A stretch of 64,000 bases of DNA from the NCBI GenBank assembly GCA_031551145.1, contig JAVBNZ010000009.1, forward strand, positions 1-64,000, in the 5' to 3' direction. The translations under genes were made by a program, and so were the position numbers. The stretch comes from WRKB01 sp031551145. Lineage in GTDB: Bacteria > Desulfobacterota > Desulfovibrionia > Desulfovibrionales > Desulfovibrionaceae. Below are positions 1-7,871 of the stretch, one piece after another; position 1 is the stretch's first letter, and each line of letters starts with the position of its first letter. The notes beneath the pieces are model-generated. The model was not told the origin of the DNA and did not search any database. It was given only the letters and a program-made list of their open reading frames with translations.

Positions 1-24
1 GTCTCAAATATAAAGCCGTGCGGA

Positions 25-64
25 GAAAAAACAAGAGCGCCGCGTTTTTCTCGACGCGGCGCTC
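25..64 (-). terminator. Rho-independent terminator after the MFS gene
   Basis: A perfect 11-bp stem (35-45 with 54-64, loop of 8) is followed on the minus strand by a T-rich tract at 34-25. It lies just downstream of the MFS stop codon at 113. A second GC hairpin (72-79 with 90-97) sits between the two. Confidence 0.75.
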
Positions 65-112
65 CGAACCGGGCGGCGTATAACGAAAAACGCCGCCTCG
101 GGTTGGGTTTTG

Positions 113-1339
113 TCAGTCCGTTTCGCTCGTGCGGATCCTGATCCCCAGGGCGAGCACCGAAGAAATCACGATGCAGATGATCATGAAAATGAACGAGGAA
201 TTGAAGCTGCCGCCGGTCTTGTCCACCAGAAAGCCGATGACCGTCGGGGATATCAGGCCGGCCAACTGCCCGCCGGTGTTGAATATGCCCACCGCCCGGC
301 CGGTGATGGCCTTGGGCACGGAACTGACCGGCAGAGCCCAGGTGGCGGCCAGGGCGGCGGTCAGGAAAAAGCCGGTCATGGTCTGAAAAACGACCAGCAT
401 GGGAATGGAATCTACGGTAACCATAAGATACAGAAGCAAGGCCGTCAGAAGTTGGAAAACCACCACCGGAATTCGCCGGTTGTTTTTAAAATACCCGTCG
501 GACAGCCAGCCGCCGAAAAGATAGCCGCCTATGCCCGCGATAAAGGGCAGAGAGGCCACCACGCCCATAGTCTTCATATCCATGCCCCGGGCGCTGACCA
601 GATAGGTGGGCAGCCAGGACTTAAAGCCCCAGGCTCCCATGTTGTAGAAGAAAAACATAACGGTGGATTTCCACACGGCGGGGTTGCGCAGCACCTCCCA
701 GAACGAAGCAACAACCTCGGGCTGGGCGGCCTGAGCTTTGTTCGACACTTCTTCGCCGTTTTCGTCGGCTTTCGGTTTGTCTTCAACATAGCGCCAGATG
801 AGCACCGCCAGAATCAGCCCCGGTATGACCAGGGCATAGAACGCGCCCCGCCATCCCCAGAGAGACATGAGAAAGACGGCGAGCAGCGGCGCGATGGCCG
901 GCCCGACGGAGTTGGAAGACAGGATGACCGAAGTGGCGAAGCCCCGTTTGCTCGGCGGAAACCAGGCCGCAATGCTCTTCATGGAAGCGGCCGGGTACGG
1001 CCCCTCCCCCACGCCGAAGATCACCCGAGAAAACAGCATCTGGAACAGGTTGCCCACCATGCCGGTAACGCCCGTGAACACGGACCAGATCGTTATGGCA
1101 ACCGCCATAACCCGGCGCGAACCGAATTTGTCGACCAGAATGCCGCCCGGAATCTGGAACACGGTGTAGCCCACGAAAAAGGCGCTCATCACCATGCCCA
1201 TTTCCGTCTTTGTCAGCTCGAGATCTTTCCCGATGTAGGGAATGACCGCGGACATGATCATTCTGTCCAGATAACAGAACAGATAGCCTACGAAGATAAG
1301 CAGCAGGACGAACGATCGTTTGTCGAGTCTGAAACTCAT
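113..1339 (-). CDS. MFS transporter, anion:cation symporter (ACS)-like family
   Basis: The 408-residue protein has about 12 hydrophobic segments. The loop after the second helix carries the MFS signature around GGILVDKFGSRR, and the start (KRSFVLLLIFVGYLFCYLDR) is typical of ACS-family organic-acid transporters such as those for hexuronates, galactonate or tartrate. It would act in the inner membrane as a proton- or cation-coupled importer. It follows the UGSC-type gene by 38 bp on the same strand and probably shares its promoter and its GntR regulator. The substrate cannot be read from the sequence; the family assignment is firm. Confidence 0.85.
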   Translation of the reverse strand: MSFRLDKRSFVLLLIFVGYLFCYLDRMIMSAVIPYIGKDLELTKTEMGMVMSAFFVGYTVFQIPGGILVDKFGSRRVMAVAITIWSVFTGVTGMVGNLFQMLFSRVIFGVGEGPYPAASMKSIAAWFPPSKRGFATSVILSSNSVGPAIAPLLAVFLMSLWGWRGAFYALVIPGLILAVLIWRYVEDKPKADENGEEVSNKAQAAQPEVVASFWEVLRNPAVWKSTVMFFFYNMGAWGFKSWLPTYLVSARGMDMKTMGVVASLPFIAGIGGYLFGGWLSDGYFKNNRRIPVVVFQLLTALLLYLMVTVDSIPMLVVFQTMTGFFLTAALAATWALPVSSVPKAITGRAVGIFNTGGQLAGLISPTVIGFLVDKTGGSFNSSFIFMIICIVISSVLALGIRIRTSETD

Positions 1340-1377
1340 ACACCTAACCCCTGCGTTGAGGGTTTACACCGATCCGG

Positions 1378-3111
1378 TCAAACCCGGAACTCCTCGATGC
1401 TTGCGGGAATTTTGCCGCCCGGCAGGGCCACTTTCTCGACAATGGCTTCGCTGTGCAGAGCCCAGGGCAGAATAACGGCCGAATGTCCGCCCCGCCCGCC
1501 GGCCACGATTATTTCGATGTCCAGCGGGCTGCGCGTGACGGGCATGGGATGCCTGTCCGTGAATTCCGGCGGGCGCACGGGCACCAGTCCCCGGTTCCGC
1601 ACCATGGGCACCTGGTTGTAGGCGTAGGTGTGGATGTGGCGGCGTATCTTGTTCTTGTCCCAGCCGTCGCGATTCAGCAGCCAGGCGTGATCGCGGGTCA
1701 GCACCGCCACCAGCGGCCCCGGCATGTAGCTGTTGTTGGAGCCAAGCGTGGTGCAGCTGTCCACCAGGCCATCCATCAAATCTCCTCCTGTCATGCTGAG
1801 GAAGTCGATGATGTCGTGCGGCGGTTCGGCCTTGAGCACGTAGACGGTGGTGGTTTTTTCATCAAAACGCTCGGCGTTGATCGTCTTCCAGGGGCTTAAA
1901 CCCGGATCTTCCGCGAAGCAGTAGCTGAACTCCGCCTGCGAGGAGAGGCAGGCCAGGTCGGTATGCGCCGGAACTGCCCGGCAGGTGTTGATGAGCACGA
2001 GGTTCACGGCCCGGCCTATGGTCATGTTGGCGGGGAAGCCGGGGCCCAGGCAGCCCGGGCCGCCGTGTATGCCCAGTTCCTGCGCCAACGGGCCGCTGAC
2101 CAGCACCATGTTGCCGCCGGGATGCGAAGTGGTGACGGACTGGAGGAAGTTGTAGTTCTTGTGCGCCATGGCCCTGAACGCCGTTATCAGAACAGGCATG
2201 TGCTGCGGGCGGCAGCCGGCCATTATCGCGGCCAGCGCCACGTCCCGCACAAGGATGTCCTTGCCGCTGGGGCCTATTTCCTCGGCCAGCACCTCGTCAC
2301 GCTTGAAGGGGCAATAGCCGAGCATTTTTTCAAGGCGCGCCTCGGTCGGCGGGATGATCGGCAGGCCGTCGCCGATGTGCAGGCTGTTGAAAAGATCGGT
2401 GATCGCCTCAATGCCCGCGCCCGGTTCAGCACTTTCCGCCCCGCTCGGGCACAGCGTTGCGGCTTCGTGCAGGATGCCGTCATCGGACGGGCGTTTGCGG
2501 TCGAGCGCGAAATCCAGTTCCGCGAGTTTCAGCAGCTTGTCCTGCGGCAGGGTCAGGATGTCGTAGATTCTGGGCATCACGTCATCCACCTTGGCCGCGA
2601 TCTCCTCCACCGTGCTGCCCTGGTAGATGTCTATGGGACAAAGCGGCAGGCGACCCGCTCTGTAATACGCCACGCCCGGCACCAGGCTGCTGCCCGGAGG
2701 GGAGATGATGTACACGGTGGGGATGCCCAGTTCTTCCATGGCGATGGTCATGATGGTTGTGGCCGGGCTGGTGCCCACGTCGCCCAGGGCCAGAATCGCC
2801 GCAACGGGTTTGACGGCGGCAAGCTTTTCGCGGGCGTAGTCCTTCAGCATCTGCGTGGATTTGCCCCGCACGGTTTCCCGGAAATCCACGATGTTGGTTA
2901 TGCCTTCCTTGGCGAAGTTCGCCTTGATGCGGTGAAACACCTCCATGTACTTGCAGAAGCCGAGTTTCGTGTTGTCATAGAAGACCACGGGGCCTTGCTT
3001 CAGCTCTTCCTTCGTAACGCGGGGAGCCGGATTCAGCAGGTACTGCTTTTGCCGGCCGCGCGGATCCAGAACCGGATGTATGCCCGCTTTTTCCTGTTTG
3101 CCGTTCGACAT
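1378..3111 (-). CDS. UGSC-family-like two-domain protein lacking the redox motif
   Basis: The 577-residue product starts at MSNGKQEK, because AGGAG lies 6 bp upstream of that ATG; an upstream in-frame ATG at 3153 has no such site. Residues about 40-190 resemble the UGSC (seleno)protein domain: a YDNTKLGF strand-loop and a GDVGTSPATT segment at the position where the family carries (U/C)-G-S-C-T. Residues about 240-577 resemble the partner domain often found with UGSC proteins (DGLPIIPPTEAR, MAGCRPQHMPV, GIHGGPGCLGPGFPANMTIG). The family's reaction is unknown to me. Residues 112-115 are V-G-T-S, so neither Sec/Cys is present. It is co-directional with an organic-acid type transporter and divergent from a HutC-type regulator, which suggests a substrate-induced catabolic role (inference). 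Confidence 0.65.
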   Translation of the reverse strand: MSNGKQEKAGIHPVLDPRGRQKQYLLNPAPRVTKEELKQGPVVFYDNTKLGFCKYMEVFHRIKANFAKEGITNIVDFRETVRGKSTQMLKDYAREKLAAVKPVAAILALGDVGTSPATTIMTIAMEELGIPTVYIISPPGSSLVPGVAYYRAGRLPLCPIDIYQGSTVEEIAAKVDDVMPRIYDILTLPQDKLLKLAELDFALDRKRPSDDGILHEAATLCPSGAESAEPGAGIEAITDLFNSLHIGDGLPIIPPTEARLEKMLGYCPFKRDEVLAEEIGPSGKDILVRDVALAAIMAGCRPQHMPVLITAFRAMAHKNYNFLQSVTTSHPGGNMVLVSGPLAQELGIHGGPGCLGPGFPANMTIGRAVNLVLINTCRAVPAHTDLACLSSQAEFSYCFAEDPGLSPWKTINAERFDEKTTTVYVLKAEPPHDIIDFLSMTGGDLMDGLVDSCTTLGSNNSYMPGPLVAVLTRDHAWLLNRDGWDKNKIRRHIHTYAYNQVPMVRNRGLVPVRPPEFTDRHPMPVTRSPLDIEIIVAGGRGGHSAVILPWALHSEAIVEKVALPGGKIPASIEEFRV

Positions 3112-3170
3112 GCCTTTCTCCTGATGTTTGCGGTCGCCAAACCAAGGAGCCATTTCCTCGTTTCCGGAAA

Positions 3171-3234
3171 ACCATAACTCCGAAACTTCTAAACTACGTA
3201 GTTATGGTTAGACGCAATCGTCCATTCCTGTCAA
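3171..3234 (-). promoter_or_regulatory. Promoter with overlapping operator-like inverted repeat (UGSC/MFS operon)
   Basis: On the minus strand a perfect TTGACA (3234-3229) is followed after 18 bp by TAACCA (3210-3205). Overlapping the -10 and start region is a perfect 9-bp inverted repeat, ACCATAACT (3171-3179) and AGTTATGGT (3200-3208), whose half centres are 29 bp apart. The right half also belongs to a perfect 12-bp palindrome, AACTACGTAGTT (3192-3203). The divergent gene encodes a HutC-type repressor, so this is the natural operator candidate. The binding itself is inferred. Confidence 0.5.
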
Positions 3235-3294
3235 CAGAAAATTTTCCTGATTCTCTCAAGTCCGCGTTGCGCTCACGCTTTTCCGCATGGCGAC

Positions 3295-3323
3295 TTGCAA
3301 AAGTTAACGATTCAGCATATTCA
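3295..3323 (+). promoter_or_regulatory. Possible promoter of the GntR-family gene
   Basis: TTGCAA (3295-3300), a 17-bp spacer and TATTCA (3318-3323) lie about 100 bp upstream of the regulator start. The match is moderate. Confidence 0.3.
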
Positions 3324-3423
3324 TAAGCAGATCGCGTGGTTCGACGATCGCCTGTTCCCAATCTTTCGCACGACAAAAAAGACGCCGCCGCCCAGCGCGC
3401 GGCACCCGCATGTATGGAGAGCT

Positions 3424-4200
3424 ATGAGGCTGGAATCTGATTTTTTTGAAAAATTCGGCGTGCAGCCCGTTGCCGGAGTGACGAAATACGCGTTGCTGCG
3501 CAACGCGATCCTCAAAGCCATCGAAGAAGGCTATTGGGCATCCGGCGCGAAGCTGCCGGCGGAGAACGAATTCGTCAGGGTGACGCCCTTCGGCCTGGGC
3601 ACGGTGCAGCGCGCGCTGCGGGAACTGACCGAGGAAGGTTTCATCGTGCGCCGCCAGGGGTACGGCTCCTTTGTCGCCGTTCCGGGCAGGAGCATGGACA
3701 AACCCTGGCACTGCCGCTTTCTCAACGACGACGGCACGGACTTTCTGCCGATCTTTCCCAAAATTCTGAAAATCGAACGCACCGGAGCATACGGTCCCTG
3801 GTCGGTCTTTCTCGAACAACAGGGGGCGAACGTCATTTGCGTGGAGCGGCAAATACGCATCAACTACGAATTCACCCTCTACAACCGCTTTTTCGCCAAT
3901 GCCGACAAATTCGGCGACGTGCTCGGCGGCCCCATATCCGACATTGAAGCCGCCAACCTCAAAATGCTCCTGACGCGCAAATGCAGCCTGCCCATCACCG
4001 TGCTGACCCAGAACATGCGCTTTCTCGAATTTTCAAAGGATGTGTGCCGCAAAACCGAGGTCAAGCACCCGACAACGGGCATACTCCTCGACGCGACGGC
4101 AAGCGCGGGCAAAACCGTGCATCTGTATTACCAGGAATGGTACATCCCCCCCAATACGCGGGCGCTGCGCATTGTGGAGAATTCTCCCATACTTCAGTAA
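3424..4200 (+). CDS. GntR-family (HutC/UTRA-type) transcriptional regulator
   Basis: The 258-residue protein starts at MRLESDFFEKFG, with GGAGA a few bases upstream; the reading frame stays open further upstream without a better start. Residues about 18-85 form a GntR winged helix: YALLRNAILKAIEEGYW, the LPAENEF turn, and TVQRALRELTEEGFIVRRQG. The C-terminal part matches a UTRA-like ligand-binding domain. It is transcribed divergently from the UGSC/MFS operon and probably controls it through the inverted repeat at 3171-3208. The effector is unknown. Confidence 0.8.
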   Translation: MRLESDFFEKFGVQPVAGVTKYALLRNAILKAIEEGYWASGAKLPAENEFVRVTPFGLGTVQRALRELTEEGFIVRRQGYGSFVAVPGRSMDKPWHCRFLNDDGTDFLPIFPKILKIERTGAYGPWSVFLEQQGANVICVERQIRINYEFTLYNRFFANADKFGDVLGGPISDIEAANLKMLLTRKCSLPITVLTQNMRFLEFSKDVCRKTEVKHPTTGILLDATASAGKTVHLYYQEWYIPPNTRALRIVENSPILQ

Positions 4201-4245
4201 ATCTGGATATTCACAGGCAATTGCGGCGTTAAACGAAAATACGCT

Positions 4246-5595
4246 TCAGCTCTTGCGGAACAGGCGCGCCGCCAGTTCGGTTGCGGACGAGACGCCTTCC
4301 CGGCCGGTTTCGATGCGCGGGCAGAGAATGGGTTCATAGCCCAGGCGGCGGGCTTGGTTCATGCGCAGCTTGTGCCCGGCCACCGGCCGCACCTGGCCGT
4401 TCAGATCCACTTCGCCCCAGAATACGGCGCGCTCCGGCAGCGGCACATCGTAGAAAGACGAAAGCACGGCGGCCGTCAGCGCCAGATCCGTGCCCGGCTC
4501 CTGCAGGCGTATGCCGCCACCCACCTTGGCATAGATATCCACCTGCCCGAAATTGAGCTTGCAGCGCTTTTCCAGCACAGCCAGCAGAAGATGCAGGCGG
4601 TTGACGTCCAGGCCGAGTCCGGTGCGGCGGGGAATGGCGAGATAGGAGCGCGTGACCAGGGCCTGCACTTCCACGGCCAGGGGGCGCTGCCCGTCAAGGG
4701 CCATAACCACCGCCGTGCCGCTCAAAGAGGGATCGCGCGCGCCGAGAAAATAGGTGGAAGGATCTTCCACCACTTCCAGGCCTCGTTGGGCCATCTGAAA
4801 GATCAGCAATTCCTCGTTGGGGCCGAAGCGGTTTTTCAGCACGCGCAGCAGGCGGAACATCTGCCGCCTCTCCCCTTCCAAGGCGATGACCGTGTCGACC
4901 ATGTGCTCCAGCAGGCGCGGTCCGGCCAGCGTGCCGTCCTTGGTCACGTGCCCGACCAGGATGAGCGTCGTGCCGCAGGCCTTGCAGGCCTCGACAAGCG
5001 CGCAGGCCACGGCCCGCACTTGGCTGACGTTGCCGGGCAGGCCCTCGGCCTCGTCGGAACTCAAGGTCTGCACCGAATCCACCACCAGCAGGGCAGGAGA
5101 CGCGGCCAGACAGGCCAGAACGTCTTCCAGCCGGGAGGCGGACAGGGCGTGGAGATTGTCGTGCAGCACGCCGAGGCGTTCGGCGCGCGCCTTCACCTGG
5201 GGCAGGGATTCTTCGCCGCTCGCATAGATCGCCGTGCGGCCGCCCGCCGCGACGGATCCGGCCAATTGGAGCAGCAGCGTGGATTTGCCTATGCCGGGCT
5301 CCCCCCCCACCAGCAGGGCCGCGCCGGGCACGAGGCCTTTGCCGAGAATGCGGTCCAGCGCATCCATACCGCTGCAAAAAGGCCTCGCGCCCTCGGAAGA
5401 AATTTGGGAAAGCGGCACGGCCTTTTCCCGGCCGGGCGCAAAGGCGGATGTGGAACGGGCGCGTGAGGAAGATGAAACGGGCGCGGCGCTGAGTTCAAGG
5501 GTGTTCCAGGCGCTGCACGTCCGGCACTGACCGCTCCACTGGGGGGAACGCGCGCCGCAGTCCGTGCAGACGTAACTTTCGCGGATCTTCGCCAC
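4246..5595 (-). CDS. radA: DNA repair protein RadA/Sms
   Basis: The 449-residue product has the full RadA layout: an N-terminal C4 zinc finger (Cys10, 13, 24, 27), a RecA-like ATPase with Walker A GGEPGIGKST, the RadA-specific KNRFG motif, and a C-terminal Lon-like domain. RadA is a DnaB-like branch-migration helicase that processes recombination intermediates. Its start codon is one base from the stop of the upstream zinc-ribbon gene, so it is the last gene of the metH operon. Confidence 0.96.
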   Translation of the reverse strand: MAKIRESYVCTDCGARSPQWSGQCRTCSAWNTLELSAAPVSSSSRARSTSAFAPGREKAVPLSQISSEGARPFCSGMDALDRILGKGLVPGAALLVGGEPGIGKSTLLLQLAGSVAAGGRTAIYASGEESLPQVKARAERLGVLHDNLHALSASRLEDVLACLAASPALLVVDSVQTLSSDEAEGLPGNVSQVRAVACALVEACKACGTTLILVGHVTKDGTLAGPRLLEHMVDTVIALEGERRQMFRLLRVLKNRFGPNEELLIFQMAQRGLEVVEDPSTYFLGARDPSLSGTAVVMALDGQRPLAVEVQALVTRSYLAIPRRTGLGLDVNRLHLLLAVLEKRCKLNFGQVDIYAKVGGGIRLQEPGTDLALTAAVLSSFYDVPLPERAVFWGEVDLNGQVRPVAGHKLRMNQARRLGYEPILCPRIETGREGVSSATELAARLFRKS

Positions 5596-5596
5596 C

Positions 5597-6340
5597 TTAT
5601 TTTTTCACTTCCGGGTCGCGCACATCCACAATCTTCACCCCGAATTCCGTCACGCTCGGCGGGGGATTGAAAAACAGCACCATAAAGGGCACTTCGCCCC
5701 CCGGCGGGATATTTGTATTGTTGGCCAGCACTTCCAGCTTGTTGTTGATGAAGGAGTCCAACTCCTTTTCTCCCAATACCTGAAGCTGAAAAAGAGAAAG
5801 GGAGGTGCCGGCGTACTGTTTTTTGGTGACGAGAGGGTTTTTGTCCTGGCCGTAGAGCGAGGCTTCGACCTCGATCAATTCCTTTGGAGTGGAAAAACCG
5901 TTGACCACCCTGCCTTCGATGACGGAAACAGCGCCTGTTTTCTCGTTGTTGACATAGTATTGGCGCACGTTGCGCATGCTGAGCTTTTCAACCTTTTGGG
6001 CCAGGGGGATCGTGCTTGTTGGGGACGCCTTGGGCAACGCGGCGCGCGAAAACCACCACCACGCGCCTCCTCCGGCCGCCGCGGCAAGCAGCAACACGCT
6101 CAACACGATGAAAGCCGTTTTTTTGCCGCGAACAGGCGTGGCCGCCATGCTCAAAGGGACTTCGGCAGGACGGTCCGGCGCGGCCGCAGAGCTTTTTTGG
6201 GGGGGTGCGGACACTTCCTTGTCCGATTCCGGGAGCGGAAAGACGGTTTTGCATACCGAACAGCGCAGCTTGGCCCCCGGCCGGGCAGCGGCTTCCGGCA
6301 GGTTGAACCTGCTTAAGCAACTCGGGCAGACAATTTCCAT
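5597..6340 (-). CDS. Zinc-ribbon and DUF3426 membrane protein
   Basis: The 247-residue protein begins with a MJ0042-type zinc ribbon (Cys5, 8, 27, 30). A low-complexity linker and a single membrane helix at about residues 75-96 follow, and then an extracytoplasmic domain of the DUF3426 type (KLEVLANNTNIPPGGEVPF region). The topology suggests a cytoplasmic zinc ribbon joined to a periplasmic domain. The function is not known. It lies between hpt and radA with tight spacing. Confidence 0.75.
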   Translation of the reverse strand: MEIVCPSCLSRFNLPEAAARPGAKLRCSVCKTVFPLPESDKEVSAPPQKSSAAAPDRPAEVPLSMAATPVRGKKTAFIVLSVLLLAAAAGGGAWWWFSRAALPKASPTSTIPLAQKVEKLSMRNVRQYYVNNEKTGAVSVIEGRVVNGFSTPKELIEVEASLYGQDKNPLVTKKQYAGTSLSLFQLQVLGEKELDSFINNKLEVLANNTNIPPGGEVPFMVLFFNPPPSVTEFGVKIVDVRDPEVKK

Positions 6341-6360
6341 GGCGCCGACCCCTTCACGGC

Positions 6361-6894
6361 TCAGTATTCGGGAATGACCTCATAAATCGCGGGAAGCCCG
6401 CGATAGCGTTCAGCATAATCCAGGCCGTATCCTACTACAAACCCGCCGGGCAGGGCAAATCCCGTAAAATCGGCCGTCACCGGCACTTCCCGCCGTTCCT
6501 GCTTGTCCACCATCACGGCCAGGCGCAGAGATTTCGCTCCCCTGGCCGCAAGTTGCCGCTTGAGGAATTCCATGGTGTGGCCGGTATCGATGATGTCTTC
6601 AACAATCAGTACATGCTTGCCCGCCAGGGAGATCTCCACGTCCTTGACAAAGGACACCGTACGGCTTGAATGCGCGGATTTGCCGTAGCTGGCCAGGCGC
6701 ACGAAATCCATCTCCATGTCCGGCAGATCGAGGGCACGCACCAGATCCGTAAAAAACATGAAACCGCCCTTGAGCACGCAAATAATCACCAGTTCCTCGT
6801 CGCAGTACAAGGTGTTGATTTCCGCCGCCAGTTCCGCCACACGCTGCCGGATTTGCTCCTCACTGAACACGATTTTCAATTCCTTGATACGCAT
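6361..6894 (-). CDS. hpt: Hypoxanthine phosphoribosyltransferase
   Basis: The 177-residue length and the PRPP-binding motif VEDIIDTGHT (98-107) identify a purine salvage phosphoribosyltransferase. ICVLKGGFMFFTDLVRA near residue 38 is the Hpt-specific substrate loop. It converts hypoxanthine or guanine plus PRPP to IMP or GMP in the cytoplasm. It sits in the metH-radA operon with about 20 bp to the next gene. Confidence 0.95.
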   Translation of the reverse strand: MRIKELKIVFSEEQIRQRVAELAAEINTLYCDEELVIICVLKGGFMFFTDLVRALDLPDMEMDFVRLASYGKSAHSSRTVSFVKDVEISLAGKHVLIVEDIIDTGHTMEFLKRQLAARGAKSLRLAVMVDKQERREVPVTADFTGFALPGGFVVGYGLDYAERYRGLPAIYEVIPEY

Positions 6895-6945
6895 AGCCCA
6901 CTCCGCAAGCTCGAAAGCTTATGAAACAGAAATGATATCCAATAA

Positions 6946-7410
6946 CTACAAGTGCAAGAGCACGGCCGTCTCGTCACAGTCCGGGTATTTCGGACAATGG
7001 ATGCAGTCCGCCCAGATTTTTTGCGGCAGCACGTCCTTGTCTACTTCCATAAATCCGAGTTTTTTGAAAAATTCTTCCTGGTATGTCAGGGCGAAGGCCC
7101 GTTTTATGCCGAGGGCCTGCGCTTCGGACAAACATGCCTGCACGATCCGGCGGCCCAGGCCCCGCCCGCGGAGGGAGTCGTCCACCACCAGCGAACACAC
7201 TTCAGCCAGATCTTCCCACACCACGGCCAGGCCGCAGCAGGCCGCGAGCCTTCCGTCCGGCAGTTCGGCAACGGAAAAGTCGCGGATATGACGGTATAAA
7301 TGGGTGAGCGCGCGCGGCAGCAATTGGCCTTTTTCGGCGCAGCCCCGCAACAGGGCGTGTATGCCTTTGACGTCGCCCACATCGGCCTTGCGGATGCGGA
7401 TATCTGTCAT
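6946..7410 (-). CDS. GNAT N-acetyltransferase, short ArgA-like (probable N-acetylglutamate synthase)
   Basis: The 154-residue GNAT fold carries the acetyl-CoA pyrophosphate loop RGRGLGRRIV (81-90). The C-terminal tail KIWADCIHCPKYPDCDE resembles that of short-form N-acetylglutamate synthases, which would catalyse the first step of arginine synthesis. No arg genes are nearby, so the substrate rests on the tail motif alone. Its ATG overlaps the stop of the upstream tlpA-like gene (ATGA), indicating translational coupling. Confidence 0.7.
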   Translation of the reverse strand: MTDIRIRKADVGDVKGIHALLRGCAEKGQLLPRALTHLYRHIRDFSVAELPDGRLAACCGLAVVWEDLAEVCSLVVDDSLRGRGLGRRIVQACLSEAQALGIKRAFALTYQEEFFKKLGFMEVDKDVLPQKIWADCIHCPKYPDCDETAVLLHL

Positions 7411-7871
7411 TTTTTCTGCTCCAGAAGCGTATAAACAACTTCTTTGAAAACGTCCGCGTCGACCAGGCCCGGCTGGTTGGCCACCAGACGCCCGTTCGTA
7501 TCGTACACCGTGTTGTGCGGCACGGATCGCACGCCGAACATGCGCACCACATCCTCGCTTGCCGCTTTTACCGGATAGTTGATGCCGTACTCGCGGATAA
7601 ACTCCTGTATCGGCTCCTGTGTTTCATCCAGAGAAATGCCCAGTATGACCAGTTCCGTAGGCTTGAACTCTTTGCGCAGGCGCACGAGACCGGGAATTTC
7701 CTCCCGGCAGGGAGCGCACCAGGTGGCGAAAAAATTCAGCACCACCACCTTGCCCTTGTGCTGCCCTATTTCTCCGAGCAGGAGCATAACGCCCGCGCCC
7801 GGCGCTTCCGCCGCCCGCGCAATGCCGCACAGGCAGAAAACCAGCAGTATCGCCGCCAGGCAGCGTTTCAT
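7407..7871 (-). CDS. TlpA/ResA-type thioredoxin-like protein
   Basis: The chosen start MKRCLAAILL overlaps the metH stop (ATGA) and has GGGAG 7 bp upstream; an ATG 8 codons earlier lies inside metH. Residues 1-21 form a signal peptide, so the 154-residue protein is periplasmic or anchored. The active site is WCAPC (51-55). A TlpA-type GISLDE strand and the cis-proline loop RSVPHN follow. It likely reduces periplasmic disulfides, for example in cytochrome maturation. Its partner is not visible here. Confidence 0.85.
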   Translation of the reverse strand: MKRCLAAILLVFCLCGIARAAEAPGAGVMLLLGEIGQHKGKVVVLNFFATWCAPCREEIPGLVRLRKEFKPTELVILGISLDETQEPIQEFIREYGINYPVKAASEDVVRMFGVRSVPHNTVYDTNGRLVANQPGLVDADVFKEVVYTLLEQKK

